This document shows positions 25,559 through 33,290 of a stretch of 64,000 nucleotides of DNA, piece after piece. The stretch is from contig OZ253960.1 of NCBI GenBank assembly GCA_965267435.1, positions 6,696,001 to 6,760,000 of the forward strand. The letters run 5' to 3'. Every line of letters starts with the position of its first letter. Within the stretch, counting starts at the first letter, position 1. Below the pieces are notes generated by a model. That model made no database searches and was not told the origin of the DNA. It saw only the letters and a program-made list of their open reading frames with translations. The stretch comes from JAWPMT01 sp965267435 (lineage in GTDB: Bacteria; Bacteroidota; Bacteroidia; Cytophagales; Cyclobacteriaceae). The translations under genes were made by a program, and so were the position numbers.

Positions 25559-27070
25559 TTACAATTTCTCGGTCAAAATCGCCATCATCGTTTTGATCCC
25601 TTCCTGGTAGTTGCCAAGCCGCAAGTTTTCATTCGGGCTATGTTGGTTGTTGTCGCGGTTCACCGTTGGCACCGTGACTGCCGGAATACCAAGGGTCGTC
25701 ACAAATGGCGAGATCGGAATGGATCCACCGCTCATGCGTATCATGATCGGCTCTTCCCCAAAGCCTCTCTTCAGGGCGCTTCGCAGCCATAGCCCTACCT
25801 CTGAATCGAAGTCCGTTCGGAACGATTGGTAGCTCACTTTGGAGGTGAATGTGGCGATGAGGGGATGGGTCAGTCGCTCTTCCTCAGTGGGCTCCCTGTC
25901 GATCACATAGTACCCCTGTTCTCCAATGTGACCTTTGATTAGGCGCATGAGTCGGTCAGGGTTGGACTCCAATACCAGGCGGACATCGATTTCGGCCCGG
26001 GCCCATCCGGGGATGATCGTTCGGACTTTTTCGTTGATCCAGCCCGATTGCATACCGCGAATGTTCAGTGATGGATACTGTATCGCCTCCTGATAGTAGC
26101 TTCCTACTTTATCTGTCTCGGCAATTTGCAGCCTGCCCTTGATACCTACTTCGTCGTCTGGTACAGCCTTTAGGATGGCTGCTACCTCATCGCTGATGGT
26201 TACCCCGTCGTAGAATCCGGGAATGGTCACTCGTCCTTGATCGTCCTTCATCGAGGCTAGCAGCTTGCTCAATCTCAATGCCGGGTTTGGGGCGTAGTTG
26301 CCGAAGTGTCCGCTGTGCTGCGGTACGATGGGACCATAGGTGGTCAACTGGATCGTAGCAATGCCGCGGGCGCCAAATGTCAATGTGGGGCGATTGGTAA
26401 TGTGTCTGGGGCCGTCGAAGATGATCAGCATATCTGCAAACAACATCTTCGAATTGGCCATCACGGCTTCCGGCAATCGAGGCGAACCCATTTCCTCTTC
26501 AAAGTCCATAATGACCTTCATGTTGAAGTTGGGCTCAGCTTTGAGTTCCTTAAGGGCGTCGAGTGCACTGAGGAACATTGCTACCGGCCCTTTGGCGTCG
26601 CTCGCAGACCGGGCGAAGACCCGCCACTCTTCTTCGAGCCCTTCCATGGCATCCCATGCTACTATTTCCCATTTGCCACCTCCGATGGGTTTCTTCAGTA
26701 CCGGCTTCCACGGACTCTCTTGAAACCACCTGGAGTCATCGACAGGCTGTCCGTCAATCTGGAGGTAGATCAGAACGGTTTTTTCCGCATTTTTCGCAGG
26801 TCTTTCAGCCAGTAGGAGGGGAACGGTTGCTGTTTCTATCCGAGTAGTCTCGAAGCCACGATCTCCAAACTGCTGCTCGCACCAGACCACATTCTTTTCG
26901 ATGTCCTCCGGGAAGTTGGCGTCGTTGGGGATTGATAGCACCTCCCTCAAGAGTGGAATAGAAGAGGTGGCGTATTTCCGAGATAGCTCATCGAGTTTAG
27001 ATGCTTTTTGCGCGATGCCGGTGAGGGGTAGCAGCACCGCAATAAAGAGGGTTAGTTGCTGTAGTTTCAT
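25559..27070 (-). CDS. M20-family dipeptidase-like protein, atypical metal site
   Basis: I start at ATG 27070 (MKLQQLTLFIAVLLPLTG), giving a 503-residue secreted protein. Two M20 domains are present: a catalytic part and a dimerisation segment (TFGARGIATIQLTTYGP). Metal-binding candidates are DFEEEMGSP, HSGHFGNYAPNP and VNRDNNQHSPNENL. The first conserved motif, which normally reads G/MHxDGQPV, is YLQIDGQPV here, so the first His ligand is replaced by Gln (codon CAG at about 26746). The protein may bind metal differently or act on another class of substrate. It is convergent with the serine hydrolase upstream. Confidence 0.85.
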   Translation of the reverse strand: MKLQQLTLFIAVLLPLTGIAQKASKLDELSRKYATSSIPLLREVLSIPNDANFPEDIEKNVVWCEQQFGDRGFETTRIETATVPLLLAERPAKNAEKTVLIYLQIDGQPVDDSRWFQESPWKPVLKKPIGGGKWEIVAWDAMEGLEEEWRVFARSASDAKGPVAMFLSALDALKELKAEPNFNMKVIMDFEEEMGSPRLPEAVMANSKMLFADMLIIFDGPRHITNRPTLTFGARGIATIQLTTYGPIVPQHSGHFGNYAPNPALRLSKLLASMKDDQGRVTIPGFYDGVTISDEVAAILKAVPDDEVGIKGRLQIAETDKVGSYYQEAIQYPSLNIRGMQSGWINEKVRTIIPGWARAEIDVRLVLESNPDRLMRLIKGHIGEQGYYVIDREPTEEERLTHPLIATFTSKVSYQSFRTDFDSEVGLWLRSALKRGFGEEPIMIRMSGGSIPISPFVTTLGIPAVTVPTVNRDNNQHSPNENLRLGNYQEGIKTMMAILTEKL

Positions 27071-27190
27071 GGTTTCAGAATTCAGCCTCCAAAATAGCCG
27101 AATTGGGTCGGGTGAACAAGTTAGTCGGAGCACTCGGTAGGTAGTTCCCGAGATTTTTAGTCCTCTCGCAGTCTTCACTAGGAGAATCAA

Positions 27191-27221
27191 TTCCCCCTTA
27201 GAAAAGGGGGCTAGGGGGTTG
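27191..27221 (+). repeat. CCCCCTT..AAGGGGG repeat, copy 1
   Basis: A hairpin-forming unit (TTCCCCCTTAGAAAAGGGGG) ends in CTAGGGGGTTG. It is the first of six copies around the DUF559 gene. Confidence 0.85.
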
Positions 27222-27226
27222 TAGAT

Positions 27227-27256
27227 GCCCCCTTAAAAAAGGGGGCTAGGGGGTTG
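27227..27256 (+). repeat. CCCCCTT..AAGGGGG repeat, copy 2
   Basis: A second unit lies 5 bp after copy 1: CCCCCTTAAAAAAGGGGG then CTAGGGGGTTG. It is the closest to a perfect palindrome: a 7-bp stem and an A4 loop. Confidence 0.85.
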
Positions 27257-27288
27257 TCAAACCACTTCATGATTTCAGACTGATCCAA

Positions 27289-27313
27289 CCCTCTATCGGG
27301 GGCCAGGGGGTTG
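27289..27313 (+). repeat. Degenerate repeat copy 3, contains the DUF559 stop codon
   Basis: The hairpin part is eroded but the GGGGGCCAGGGGGTTG half is clear. The last codons of the DUF559 gene (minus strand, Q-P-P-G-P-R-stop) are read from it. Confidence 0.75.
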
Positions 27314-27676
27314 TTCCTCCCACTCCAGAATATAAGCTTCAATCGTCCTTAGAACATTGGCGATATCCTTCTTGACCTCCTCATCTCGAAATCTCAAAAA
27401 TGACAGGCCAAGTTTCTCCAATTCTCGTTGCCGCTTACTATCTGCTTCGAAGGCTTCATCGGTATCGTGACTACTTCCATCGATTTCGATGATCAGTCGA
27501 AGTTTGCCGCAGTAGAAATCGACAATGTAGTTGCCTATGGGTTTTTGCCGCATGAATTGATAGTTGTACATGCGACGGCCTTTCAGCTCGTTCCAAAGGA
27601 GGACTTCTGACAGTGTGCTGTTGTTCCTAAGGTCTCTCGCTAGTTGCTTGAGTTTAGGGTTGTAGTGGATTTTCAT
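27293..27676 (-). CDS. DUF559 endonuclease-like protein inside repeat cluster
   Basis: The ATG at 27676 gives a 127-residue protein; a longer frame starting with TTG extends into repeat copy 4. The DUF559 core of the PD-(D/E)XK/Vsr-like nuclease superfamily is clear: LSEVLLWNELKGRRMYNYQF, then D53 in NYIVDFYCGK, E64-I-D66 in LIIEIDGSSH and H70. The E-x-D combination at the second strand is as in Vsr-type nucleases. The C-terminal six residues come from repeat copy 3. The gene is bracketed by inverted copies 3 and 4, so it looks like a mobile or repeat-associated unit. Cleavage activity is not demonstrated. Confidence 0.85.
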   Translation of the reverse strand: MKIHYNPKLKQLARDLRNNSTLSEVLLWNELKGRRMYNYQFMRQKPIGNYIVDFYCGKLRLIIEIDGSSHDTDEAFEADSKRQRELEKLGLSFLRFRDEEVKKDIANVLRTIEAYILEWEEQPPGPR

Positions 27677-27694
27677 TGGACTAGTGTTTCGGTA

Positions 27695-27726
27695 CAACCC
27701 CCCAGCCCCCTTTGATAAGGGGGAGA
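27695..27726 (-). repeat. Repeat copy 4, inverted, just upstream of DUF559
   Basis: On the minus strand the unit reads TTCTCCCCCTTATCAAAGGG, then a G-rich tail ending GGTTG. It is opposite in direction to copies 1-3 and 5 and lies 19 bp from the ATG of DUF559. Confidence 0.8.
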
Positions 27727-27897
27727 AGTTACTCTGTTCTTTGTGGCGTAGTCTAAGATTTTTGACATTCTCGTAGTTCCGGATGAATCAACAATATATC
27801 CATTGTCGACGTCAATGCCTGGACAAGATTATCGTCAAACTTGTTGTGTGCAATTCCTTCTCGAAAATCGGAGCAATAGCATTGTTTAGGGAATCGA

Positions 27898-27929
27898 TTC
27901 CCCCTTAAAAAAGGGGGGGTAGGGGGTTG
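27898..27929 (+). repeat. CCCCCTT..AAGGGGG repeat, copy 5
   Basis: ATTCCCCCTTAAAAAAGGGG is followed by GGGTAGGGGGTTG. The first 20 nt match copies 1 and 2 closely. Confidence 0.85.
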
Positions 27930-27933
27930 TAAA

Positions 27934-27965
27934 TTCCAGCTTTAAAAGGTGGGCATGAGGTTGTC
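27934..27965 (+). repeat. Degenerate repeat, copy 6
   Basis: CTTTAAAAGGTGGGCATGAG then GTTGTC retains the outline of the unit but not the C/G runs; it is an eroded copy. Confidence 0.45.
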
Positions 27966-28061
27966 TTTCCACCCCCCAAGGAGTCTCATGATCTTAGAAC
28001 TGCCTTAATTCGCTCAGGAAGGTGTCTTGTGATTCACATCCCACGCCGATATCTTACCACC

Positions 28062-29486
28062 ATGAAATACCTGTCCATTTTCACCTCCATTTTCGTTCTT
28101 GTGGCTTGCAAAGTCGAGATCGAGCATGATCCATCTGTAGTCACGCAGTCGATCTCCGATGACATGGCATCGGCTATTGACACCGTGTTCAACGACATCA
28201 GCCCGGATGGTGCAGGGGGTGCTCTTGCAGTGGTGCAAGATGGAGAGATCGTCTATGCCACGGGTTATGGACTGGCGGATTTGGAACATGATGTTCCCAT
28301 TACTCCTCAAAGTGTATTCTACATTGGGTCAGTATCCAAGCAGTTTGTTACCTTCAGTATTTTACAACTGGTTGAAGAAGACAAGCTGTTTTTGGATGAT
28401 GACGTGAGGAAGTACATCCCGGAGTTTCCGGATTATGGTGTTCCATTGACTATCCGTCACTTCATCCACCACACTTCCGGAGTCAGGGATTATCTCACAT
28501 TGTGGGAGATGGCAGGTTATGATTATTTAGACAAAGTACCTAAGCAGGCCGTCATCGATATCATTTGTCGCCAGAAGGAGCTTAATTTTGAGCCAGGCTC
28601 GAGGTACATGTACAGTAACTCCTGCTATTTCATGTTGGCCCTCATCATTGAAAGAGTAACCGGCCAGACAATGGCGGAGTACGGAGAAGAGAAGATATTT
28701 GGTCCCTTGGGTATGACCAGTAGCCGCTTCCATGATAACAATAGAAAACTGATCGAGGATCGGGCCTTTTCGTATTTCCAACGCCCATGGGATTCGGAGT
28801 GGGAAAACATCATTTCCCGCTTCGACCTGGTAGGCTCCGGTGGTATCTACTCGACAGTCGAAGACCTGGCCAAGTGGGACCAGAACCTGTACGAGAATAA
28901 GATTGGTTCGCAGTCTTTGCTGGATACGCTGAAGACTGATGGTAAGCTCAATGATGGCTCAAGCGCCGAATATGCTTTTGCTGTGAAAAACGGCAATTAC
29001 CGAGGCTTAAAGACCCTGGGTCATAGTGGGGCACTAGCGGGCTATCGCTCTCATTTCCTGCAGTTTCCGGATGAGCGGACATCCATCATTCTACTCGGGA
29101 ATAGAGTGAGATTCGATCCGTCCCGCAGAGCTTACGAGATCGCTGATATTGTGCTTGCGGATCGATTAGGAGATCGAGAGTCCGAAGAGGAGGGTGCTTC
29201 TGGAAATCGAGAGCAAGAGAGTTTCGATGGTACTTTTTTCCGGGAGCTACCGGCGGTTGCGGGACGATATTACTCCGAAGAGCTCGATACGTACTATGTG
29301 ATTGAGCGGACAAAGGATGGGGATCTCGAACTTCTCATACGCTACAACCGGCCTCTTTCTTTGAGTGTTAGTGGTGAAAGGACATTGAGAGCTCAGGGAG
29401 CTAGGGCTCTGGAGTTTGAAAGCGCCAATGCGTTCCGCGTTCAGTACGGCCGGGTCCAAAACCTATTATTCAAGAGAGTGAATTAG
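28062..29486 (+). CDS. Beta-lactamase-family serine hydrolase lipoprotein (second)
   Basis: The ATG at 28062 starts MKYLSIFTSIFVLVACKVE, a lipoprotein signal with Cys16; an upstream GTG in the same frame adds 11 unlikely residues. The catalytic motifs are S90-V-S-K93, Y184-S-N186 and HSGALAGYR. It is 474 residues long: beyond the hydrolase domain there is a C-terminal extension of about 110 residues with beta character (FDGTFFRELPAVAGRYYSEEL). The extension is a lipocalin-like or DUF3471-type domain often found in such enzymes. It is related to the hydrolase at 24423-25547 and is convergent with the ceramidase-like gene. Confidence 0.9.
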   Translation: MKYLSIFTSIFVLVACKVEIEHDPSVVTQSISDDMASAIDTVFNDISPDGAGGALAVVQDGEIVYATGYGLADLEHDVPITPQSVFYIGSVSKQFVTFSILQLVEEDKLFLDDDVRKYIPEFPDYGVPLTIRHFIHHTSGVRDYLTLWEMAGYDYLDKVPKQAVIDIICRQKELNFEPGSRYMYSNSCYFMLALIIERVTGQTMAEYGEEKIFGPLGMTSSRFHDNNRKLIEDRAFSYFQRPWDSEWENIISRFDLVGSGGIYSTVEDLAKWDQNLYENKIGSQSLLDTLKTDGKLNDGSSAEYAFAVKNGNYRGLKTLGHSGALAGYRSHFLQFPDERTSIILLGNRVRFDPSRRAYEIADIVLADRLGDRESEEEGASGNREQESFDGTFFRELPAVAGRYYSEELDTYYVIERTKDGDLELLIRYNRPLSLSVSGERTLRAQGARALEFESANAFRVQYGRVQNLLFKRVN

Positions 29487-29504
29487 GACGCTGTAGTCTA
29501 CGGC

Positions 29505-30758
29505 CTACTGGGTGTTTGGCTTTGGACTGCTATCTACAAGTTTCAGTACCTCCTCGATATAGATCTCTGCTGTCATCTCTCCCAGGCTCGTGCGGCTCAC
29601 ATAATCATATCGTTTGAAGCTGTTGAAGTCTTCCTTCGTGAGCATGTAGCCAAAGGCATCATTGGTCAATCCGAAAAGGAAGGGGTGCTTGGTCGGCATA
29701 TTGCGCTTGAGATAGAAACCGATATTGGGGAGTGCCTCACCCGGGATCGTAAGAACCTGGGCCGAACCGATGTTCACGAGATTGAGGGTGGTGTGGGCGG
29801 TGTCTTTCTTCGGGTAGTAGCTGCCCATCAAGGAATATTCCAGGAGCCCTTGCATCATGGGTGAGGTGATAGGAAACTCGACGACCTTGCTAGTGCTATG
29901 CAAGACTGGATCTGCTTGCCATGGTTCATCATCGATGATACGGAGTGCCTCCTCGGCCAGTAGGTGGCCGATCCTCACGCACTCGTCCCATGTACCAATT
30001 GACTTGCCTTCCTCATCGCGATTGTCTGCTGTCACCATACCTCCCTGGGCGCCATTCATAAAAAGGGCAATGCCGCCTGCTTTTTCCTCAATGCGGTCGT
30101 AGAGAGGGCCACACATGTCTGGACTCAGGATACTTCTTCCGTTGCCAAGCACCTCAGGGTGTACGGCGTAGTTTACTAGGGTTGCGATCACCTCGCCCTC
30201 GCTGTCTGCGGCCTGAATCACACCACATCGCCGGTCATAGAGTTGGGGGGCGTAGTAGTTGTAGGCAATTCTCTCAGCAATTTCCTCGTGTGCGACCCTC
30301 AGTTGTGCGGCTTTGAGGTTTTCCACGGCCTCATTCACCGCCTCAGCAATCATGGCAACGCAACGACTGAGGTAGGCTGTATCGGCTGTCAGTCCGCCCT
30401 TTCCATCAAAGAAGGCGTAAGCATCAGGGCCGCTGTGGGTGTGTGTGGCGCCGATCAGTACATTCTCTCCAGGAATGCCTTTGATGAGGGCCCGCGAGCG
30501 GTCACCGAGGATTGCAGGCCAGCCAAGATTGTCGATGTTGACAATCGCCACTCGGGTTTCTCCTTTTTCGAGGACCATCGCCCGAGCCCAAAGCTCACCC
30601 ATTTTTTGGGTGACCGGCTGCGGTGTTCCGATGCCCCCAGACACTGGCAGAAGGGGTTCCGGGGTAATGACCCGTTTGGCAGCGCCGACACGAAGAGATT
30701 GCCCAAAAGAGGGGATCGCCAGGAAGGCGACTAGTGCGAGGATTACAGTGCTTTTCAT
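29505..30758 (-). CDS. Neutral/alkaline ceramidase-like hydrolase (N-terminal domain)
   Basis: The 417-residue secreted protein (signal MKSTVILALVAFLAIPSFG) has the non-lysosomal ceramidase N-terminal fold: RVGAAKRVITPEPLLPVSGG, then LIGATHTHSGPDAY (zinc ligands H-T-H) and NYAVHPEVLG with a further His. The DKDNL-type C-terminal lobe of full ceramidases seems absent, so it belongs to the shorter bacterial homologues. It probably hydrolyses an amide or ester in a lipid or amino-polyol; ceramide itself is not certain. It is followed upstream, in the same direction, by the TPR/DUF4919 gene. Confidence 0.85.
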   Translation of the reverse strand: MKSTVILALVAFLAIPSFGQSLRVGAAKRVITPEPLLPVSGGIGTPQPVTQKMGELWARAMVLEKGETRVAIVNIDNLGWPAILGDRSRALIKGIPGENVLIGATHTHSGPDAYAFFDGKGGLTADTAYLSRCVAMIAEAVNEAVENLKAAQLRVAHEEIAERIAYNYYAPQLYDRRCGVIQAADSEGEVIATLVNYAVHPEVLGNGRSILSPDMCGPLYDRIEEKAGGIALFMNGAQGGMVTADNRDEEGKSIGTWDECVRIGHLLAEEALRIIDDEPWQADPVLHSTSKVVEFPITSPMMQGLLEYSLMGSYYPKKDTAHTTLNLVNIGSAQVLTIPGEALPNIGFYLKRNMPTKHPFLFGLTNDAFGYMLTKEDFNSFKRYDYVSRTSLGEMTAEIYIEEVLKLVDSSPKPNTQ

Positions 30759-30819
30759 GGTTCAGTAGCTCCTAACCGGAGGATCGTGCAACGATGGAAA
30801 TTTAATGGACGACAGGGAT

Positions 30820-32229
30820 CTACTTATCCTTTTTCTTCTTTTTCTTCTTCTTGGGGTTGGAATCACCAGAGAGCGAACTATTCAACGAACCAAAGGGTAT
30901 ATCAATGTTGAAATGCACCTTCAGTTCCTCTTCGTATTCGGTCGTGGCGGTGAGAATATCGAAACTATGACCCTCAGCATGTTGCAAGGCCTGCATACTG
31001 GAGCGAAGGCCCAGGTAGTTGAGCACAGAGTATTCATCGGTTGTAGACATCACTATGTAGGCGGAAGTCATTGACTCGCCGTCGCCACTAGCCAAAATAC
31101 TCTCAATCAGTCCGAAGTAGGCCCCATACAACTTCCGAAACTGAGCCATATCCCGGACCACATAATTGGCAGTGGCCACCCGATAGATATCATCGAGCTT
31201 CAACGGATTCGTCTTGAAAACCTTATCAGACATCTTAGCCAGCGATTCGAAGTCTTCCTTCTGCCAGAATTCGCTGATTTTTGAATTGGAGGATACTCCG
31301 TAGGGTGAGTAATCACTCTGCTGACCCTGGCCAACATAAAATCTGAAATAGTCGTCGAGCGGCAACAATGCACCCTGCTCCAGAAGTGTGGATAGCGAAT
31401 CGAAATCTGGCACTGTGTCGTTCTGTAGCATGTCCGTTAGCTTGGCAGACTGGTAGTCGGTGAACTTATAGTCTTGGTATTCATCCTGATACAGCACATC
31501 TGGTCTGGTGATGGAGAGGATCTGTGCTTCCAGTCCCATAACGAAAGCCTCAAAACTGAGGGAGTCCAGGGACAGTGCTTTTTTTGATTGTTCCATCGAC
31601 GCTTGAAAATCTCCCAGGTAGAGAGCACTTAGTCCAGCATATAGGCAAAAGTCAATTTGGAGGGAATCCAGCGCCTGGCCTTGCAACGCGACCTCTCTTG
31701 CCATCTCGAAGTTGCCGCGGAAGAAGTGCTCCTGCGCCAAATAGTACACAGTCATATCGTGCGTACTATCGAGAGCGTAGGCCTTATTGAAGTAGGGCAG
31801 TACTGAGTCAGGTTGCTGCTGTTGCTGTTTGAGCAATGCCAGGCGGACGAAGCCTTCGGGGTCCTCTGCTTCGAGGGATATGTACTTCTTGAAGTAAGCC
31901 TCTGCACTATCCAGTTCTTCGATCGTTTGAAACACATTCGCCAAATTGAAAAAGGGATCGCTGAAGGAGGAATCGATCGCGATAGAGGATCGATAGTCCG
32001 CAATGGCGTTCTCCAGCTGGTTGACCTCGTAGTAGCAGTTACCCCGCATTTTGAATACATCGGCGTTGGTAGAGTCCTCCTGGATATACTTGTCCAGAAG
32101 ATCTAACGCCTCCCTGTATTGTTCATTCTCATAATACTTGATAGCACTTTCCAGCAGGGTCGTATCGGTCTGAGCGACAGACTGGAATGAAAAGAGTAGG
32201 AGAAGGACAAGAGAAACTGCTCGGAGCAT
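30820..32229 (-). CDS. TPR protein with DUF4919 C-terminal domain
   Basis: The 469-residue secreted protein has a signal peptide (MLRAVSLVLLLLFSFQSVAQ), then about five TPR repeats (residues 25-240: YENEQYREALDLLDKYIQEDSTNADVFKMRGNCYYE and following). The C-terminal half matches the Bacteroidota DUF4919 pattern: FYVGQGQQSDYSPYGVSSN, LIESILASGDGESM, AYIVMSTTDEYSVLNYLGL. The last residues are a poly-lysine run (KKKKKKKKDK), encoded by a pure C/T-type tract. Function is unknown. A TAATTTG element (minus, about 32276-32270) with TTG 20 nt upstream could be its promoter. Confidence 0.85.
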   Translation of the reverse strand: MLRAVSLVLLLLFSFQSVAQTDTTLLESAIKYYENEQYREALDLLDKYIQEDSTNADVFKMRGNCYYEVNQLENAIADYRSSIAIDSSFSDPFFNLANVFQTIEELDSAEAYFKKYISLEAEDPEGFVRLALLKQQQQQPDSVLPYFNKAYALDSTHDMTVYYLAQEHFFRGNFEMAREVALQGQALDSLQIDFCLYAGLSALYLGDFQASMEQSKKALSLDSLSFEAFVMGLEAQILSITRPDVLYQDEYQDYKFTDYQSAKLTDMLQNDTVPDFDSLSTLLEQGALLPLDDYFRFYVGQGQQSDYSPYGVSSNSKISEFWQKEDFESLAKMSDKVFKTNPLKLDDIYRVATANYVVRDMAQFRKLYGAYFGLIESILASGDGESMTSAYIVMSTTDEYSVLNYLGLRSSMQALQHAEGHSFDILTATTEYEEELKVHFNIDIPFGSLNSSLSGDSNPKKKKKKKKDK

Positions 32230-32396
32230 ATGACAGGTGTTTGTTTGAAATTCAACTTCGGCCCTTTTGCGAACAAATTACGGCAGCGCTGGCATTCTAT
32301 CAAGAAAATACAAAATCTGGCGAATCGTCACTTCACAATCGCACTGATTGGCATTTTGTTGCATAGACGTGAGATCACTAGTCGCTGCCAAGGCCA

Positions 32397-33290
32397 TCAT
32401 CTGCTCCAGATCAAAACTTCGGTGCCGTTTGGTTGTACTAGCAAGAGGTGCGGCTGGGGGTTAGTGCCGTCAAAGTACAGTTCTGAAGCAAACAGCAGTA
32501 CGCCCATATCACTGTATGCCACCCAGTGGGGTGTGAGCGGATCAGGGTGTTGCACAATGACTGATCGATCGCCCTCTTGGTCGACCTGGTCGAAAGATCG
32601 ATTTCCCCAGTAAGCCAATAACAGTTGGCCCTCTTTATAATCAACATCGAAAACCGTATTCATATTGAGCGGTGAATCGGTGACACTGGTATTGATGAGT
32701 TGTGCCCATTCATCCACTACCTGGCCATCTTCCGTGATTAGCTCGCAACTACTCTCACCAAGTATCAGCAGATGGTCATCGTTCACTTTCCTTATGCGCT
32801 TAATTGGCTTGTCAGAATCCATGAAGACCTCGGCATCCTCACCTTTCATTTGCCGATAGACATTGGGATAGGAAGCGAAGACAATTTCATCATCAGCAGG
32901 CATATGAAACCCCGCCTGACCTAGCCGTAAAGGATCATGTTCCCAACTCCATATTTCTATTGGAGGTGCTCCAATCTTCATCTTCAGTATTCTGGCTTCG
33001 AAGCGATCATTGGCATTGACGTAGCGACTTTCTACGATGTACACATTGGAACCACGCGTTGAAAACATATAGTCGCTCGCGGGATGCTCAGATCTGAGCA
33101 GGACCCTTGGGTTCTCACCCTGTCGCCATATCATCACACAGGCATGGTGGTTTGGGTCATCCAGCGGATAAACATAGGACCATAGTACATAGTCTTGAAC
33201 GACGATCATATTGCCACCAGGGTGAGCGATAAGCCGTGATATCGAAGCCGACAGCAAGAGAATGGAGAGGTACAGATGCACCGGCTTCAT
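32397..33290 (-). CDS. Secreted beta-propeller-like hypothetical protein
   Basis: I do not recognise this 297-residue protein. A signal peptide (MKPVHLYLSILLLSASISRLIA) is followed by repeated beta blades of about 40-45 residues (YVLWSYVYPLDDPN, VYIVESRYVN, HMPADDEIVFASYPN, LLILGESSCELI, EGQLLLAYWGNR). This suggests a six- or seven-bladed propeller or similar repeat fold. It starts 4 nt inside the end of the WbsX-like gene (stop 33287), so the two are translationally coupled and may work on the same glycan. Confidence 0.65.
   Translation of the reverse strand: MKPVHLYLSILLLSASISRLIAHPGGNMIVVQDYVLWSYVYPLDDPNHHACVMIWRQGENPRVLLRSEHPASDYMFSTRGSNVYIVESRYVNANDRFEARILKMKIGAPPIEIWSWEHDPLRLGQAGFHMPADDEIVFASYPNVYRQMKGEDAEVFMDSDKPIKRIRKVNDDHLLILGESSCELITEDGQVVDEWAQLINTSVTDSPLNMNTVFDVDYKEGQLLLAYWGNRSFDQVDQEGDRSVIVQHPDPLTPHWVAYSDMGVLLFASELYFDGTNPQPHLLLVQPNGTEVLIWSR

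Larger units (their letters stand above)
27698..28061. other. Gene-free region between DUF559 and second serine hydrolase
   Basis: This 364-bp interval holds repeat copies 4 to 6 (4 in part) and about 170 bp of unremarkable sequence (27727-27897). No gene, tRNA or strong promoter was seen. Confidence 0.6.
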
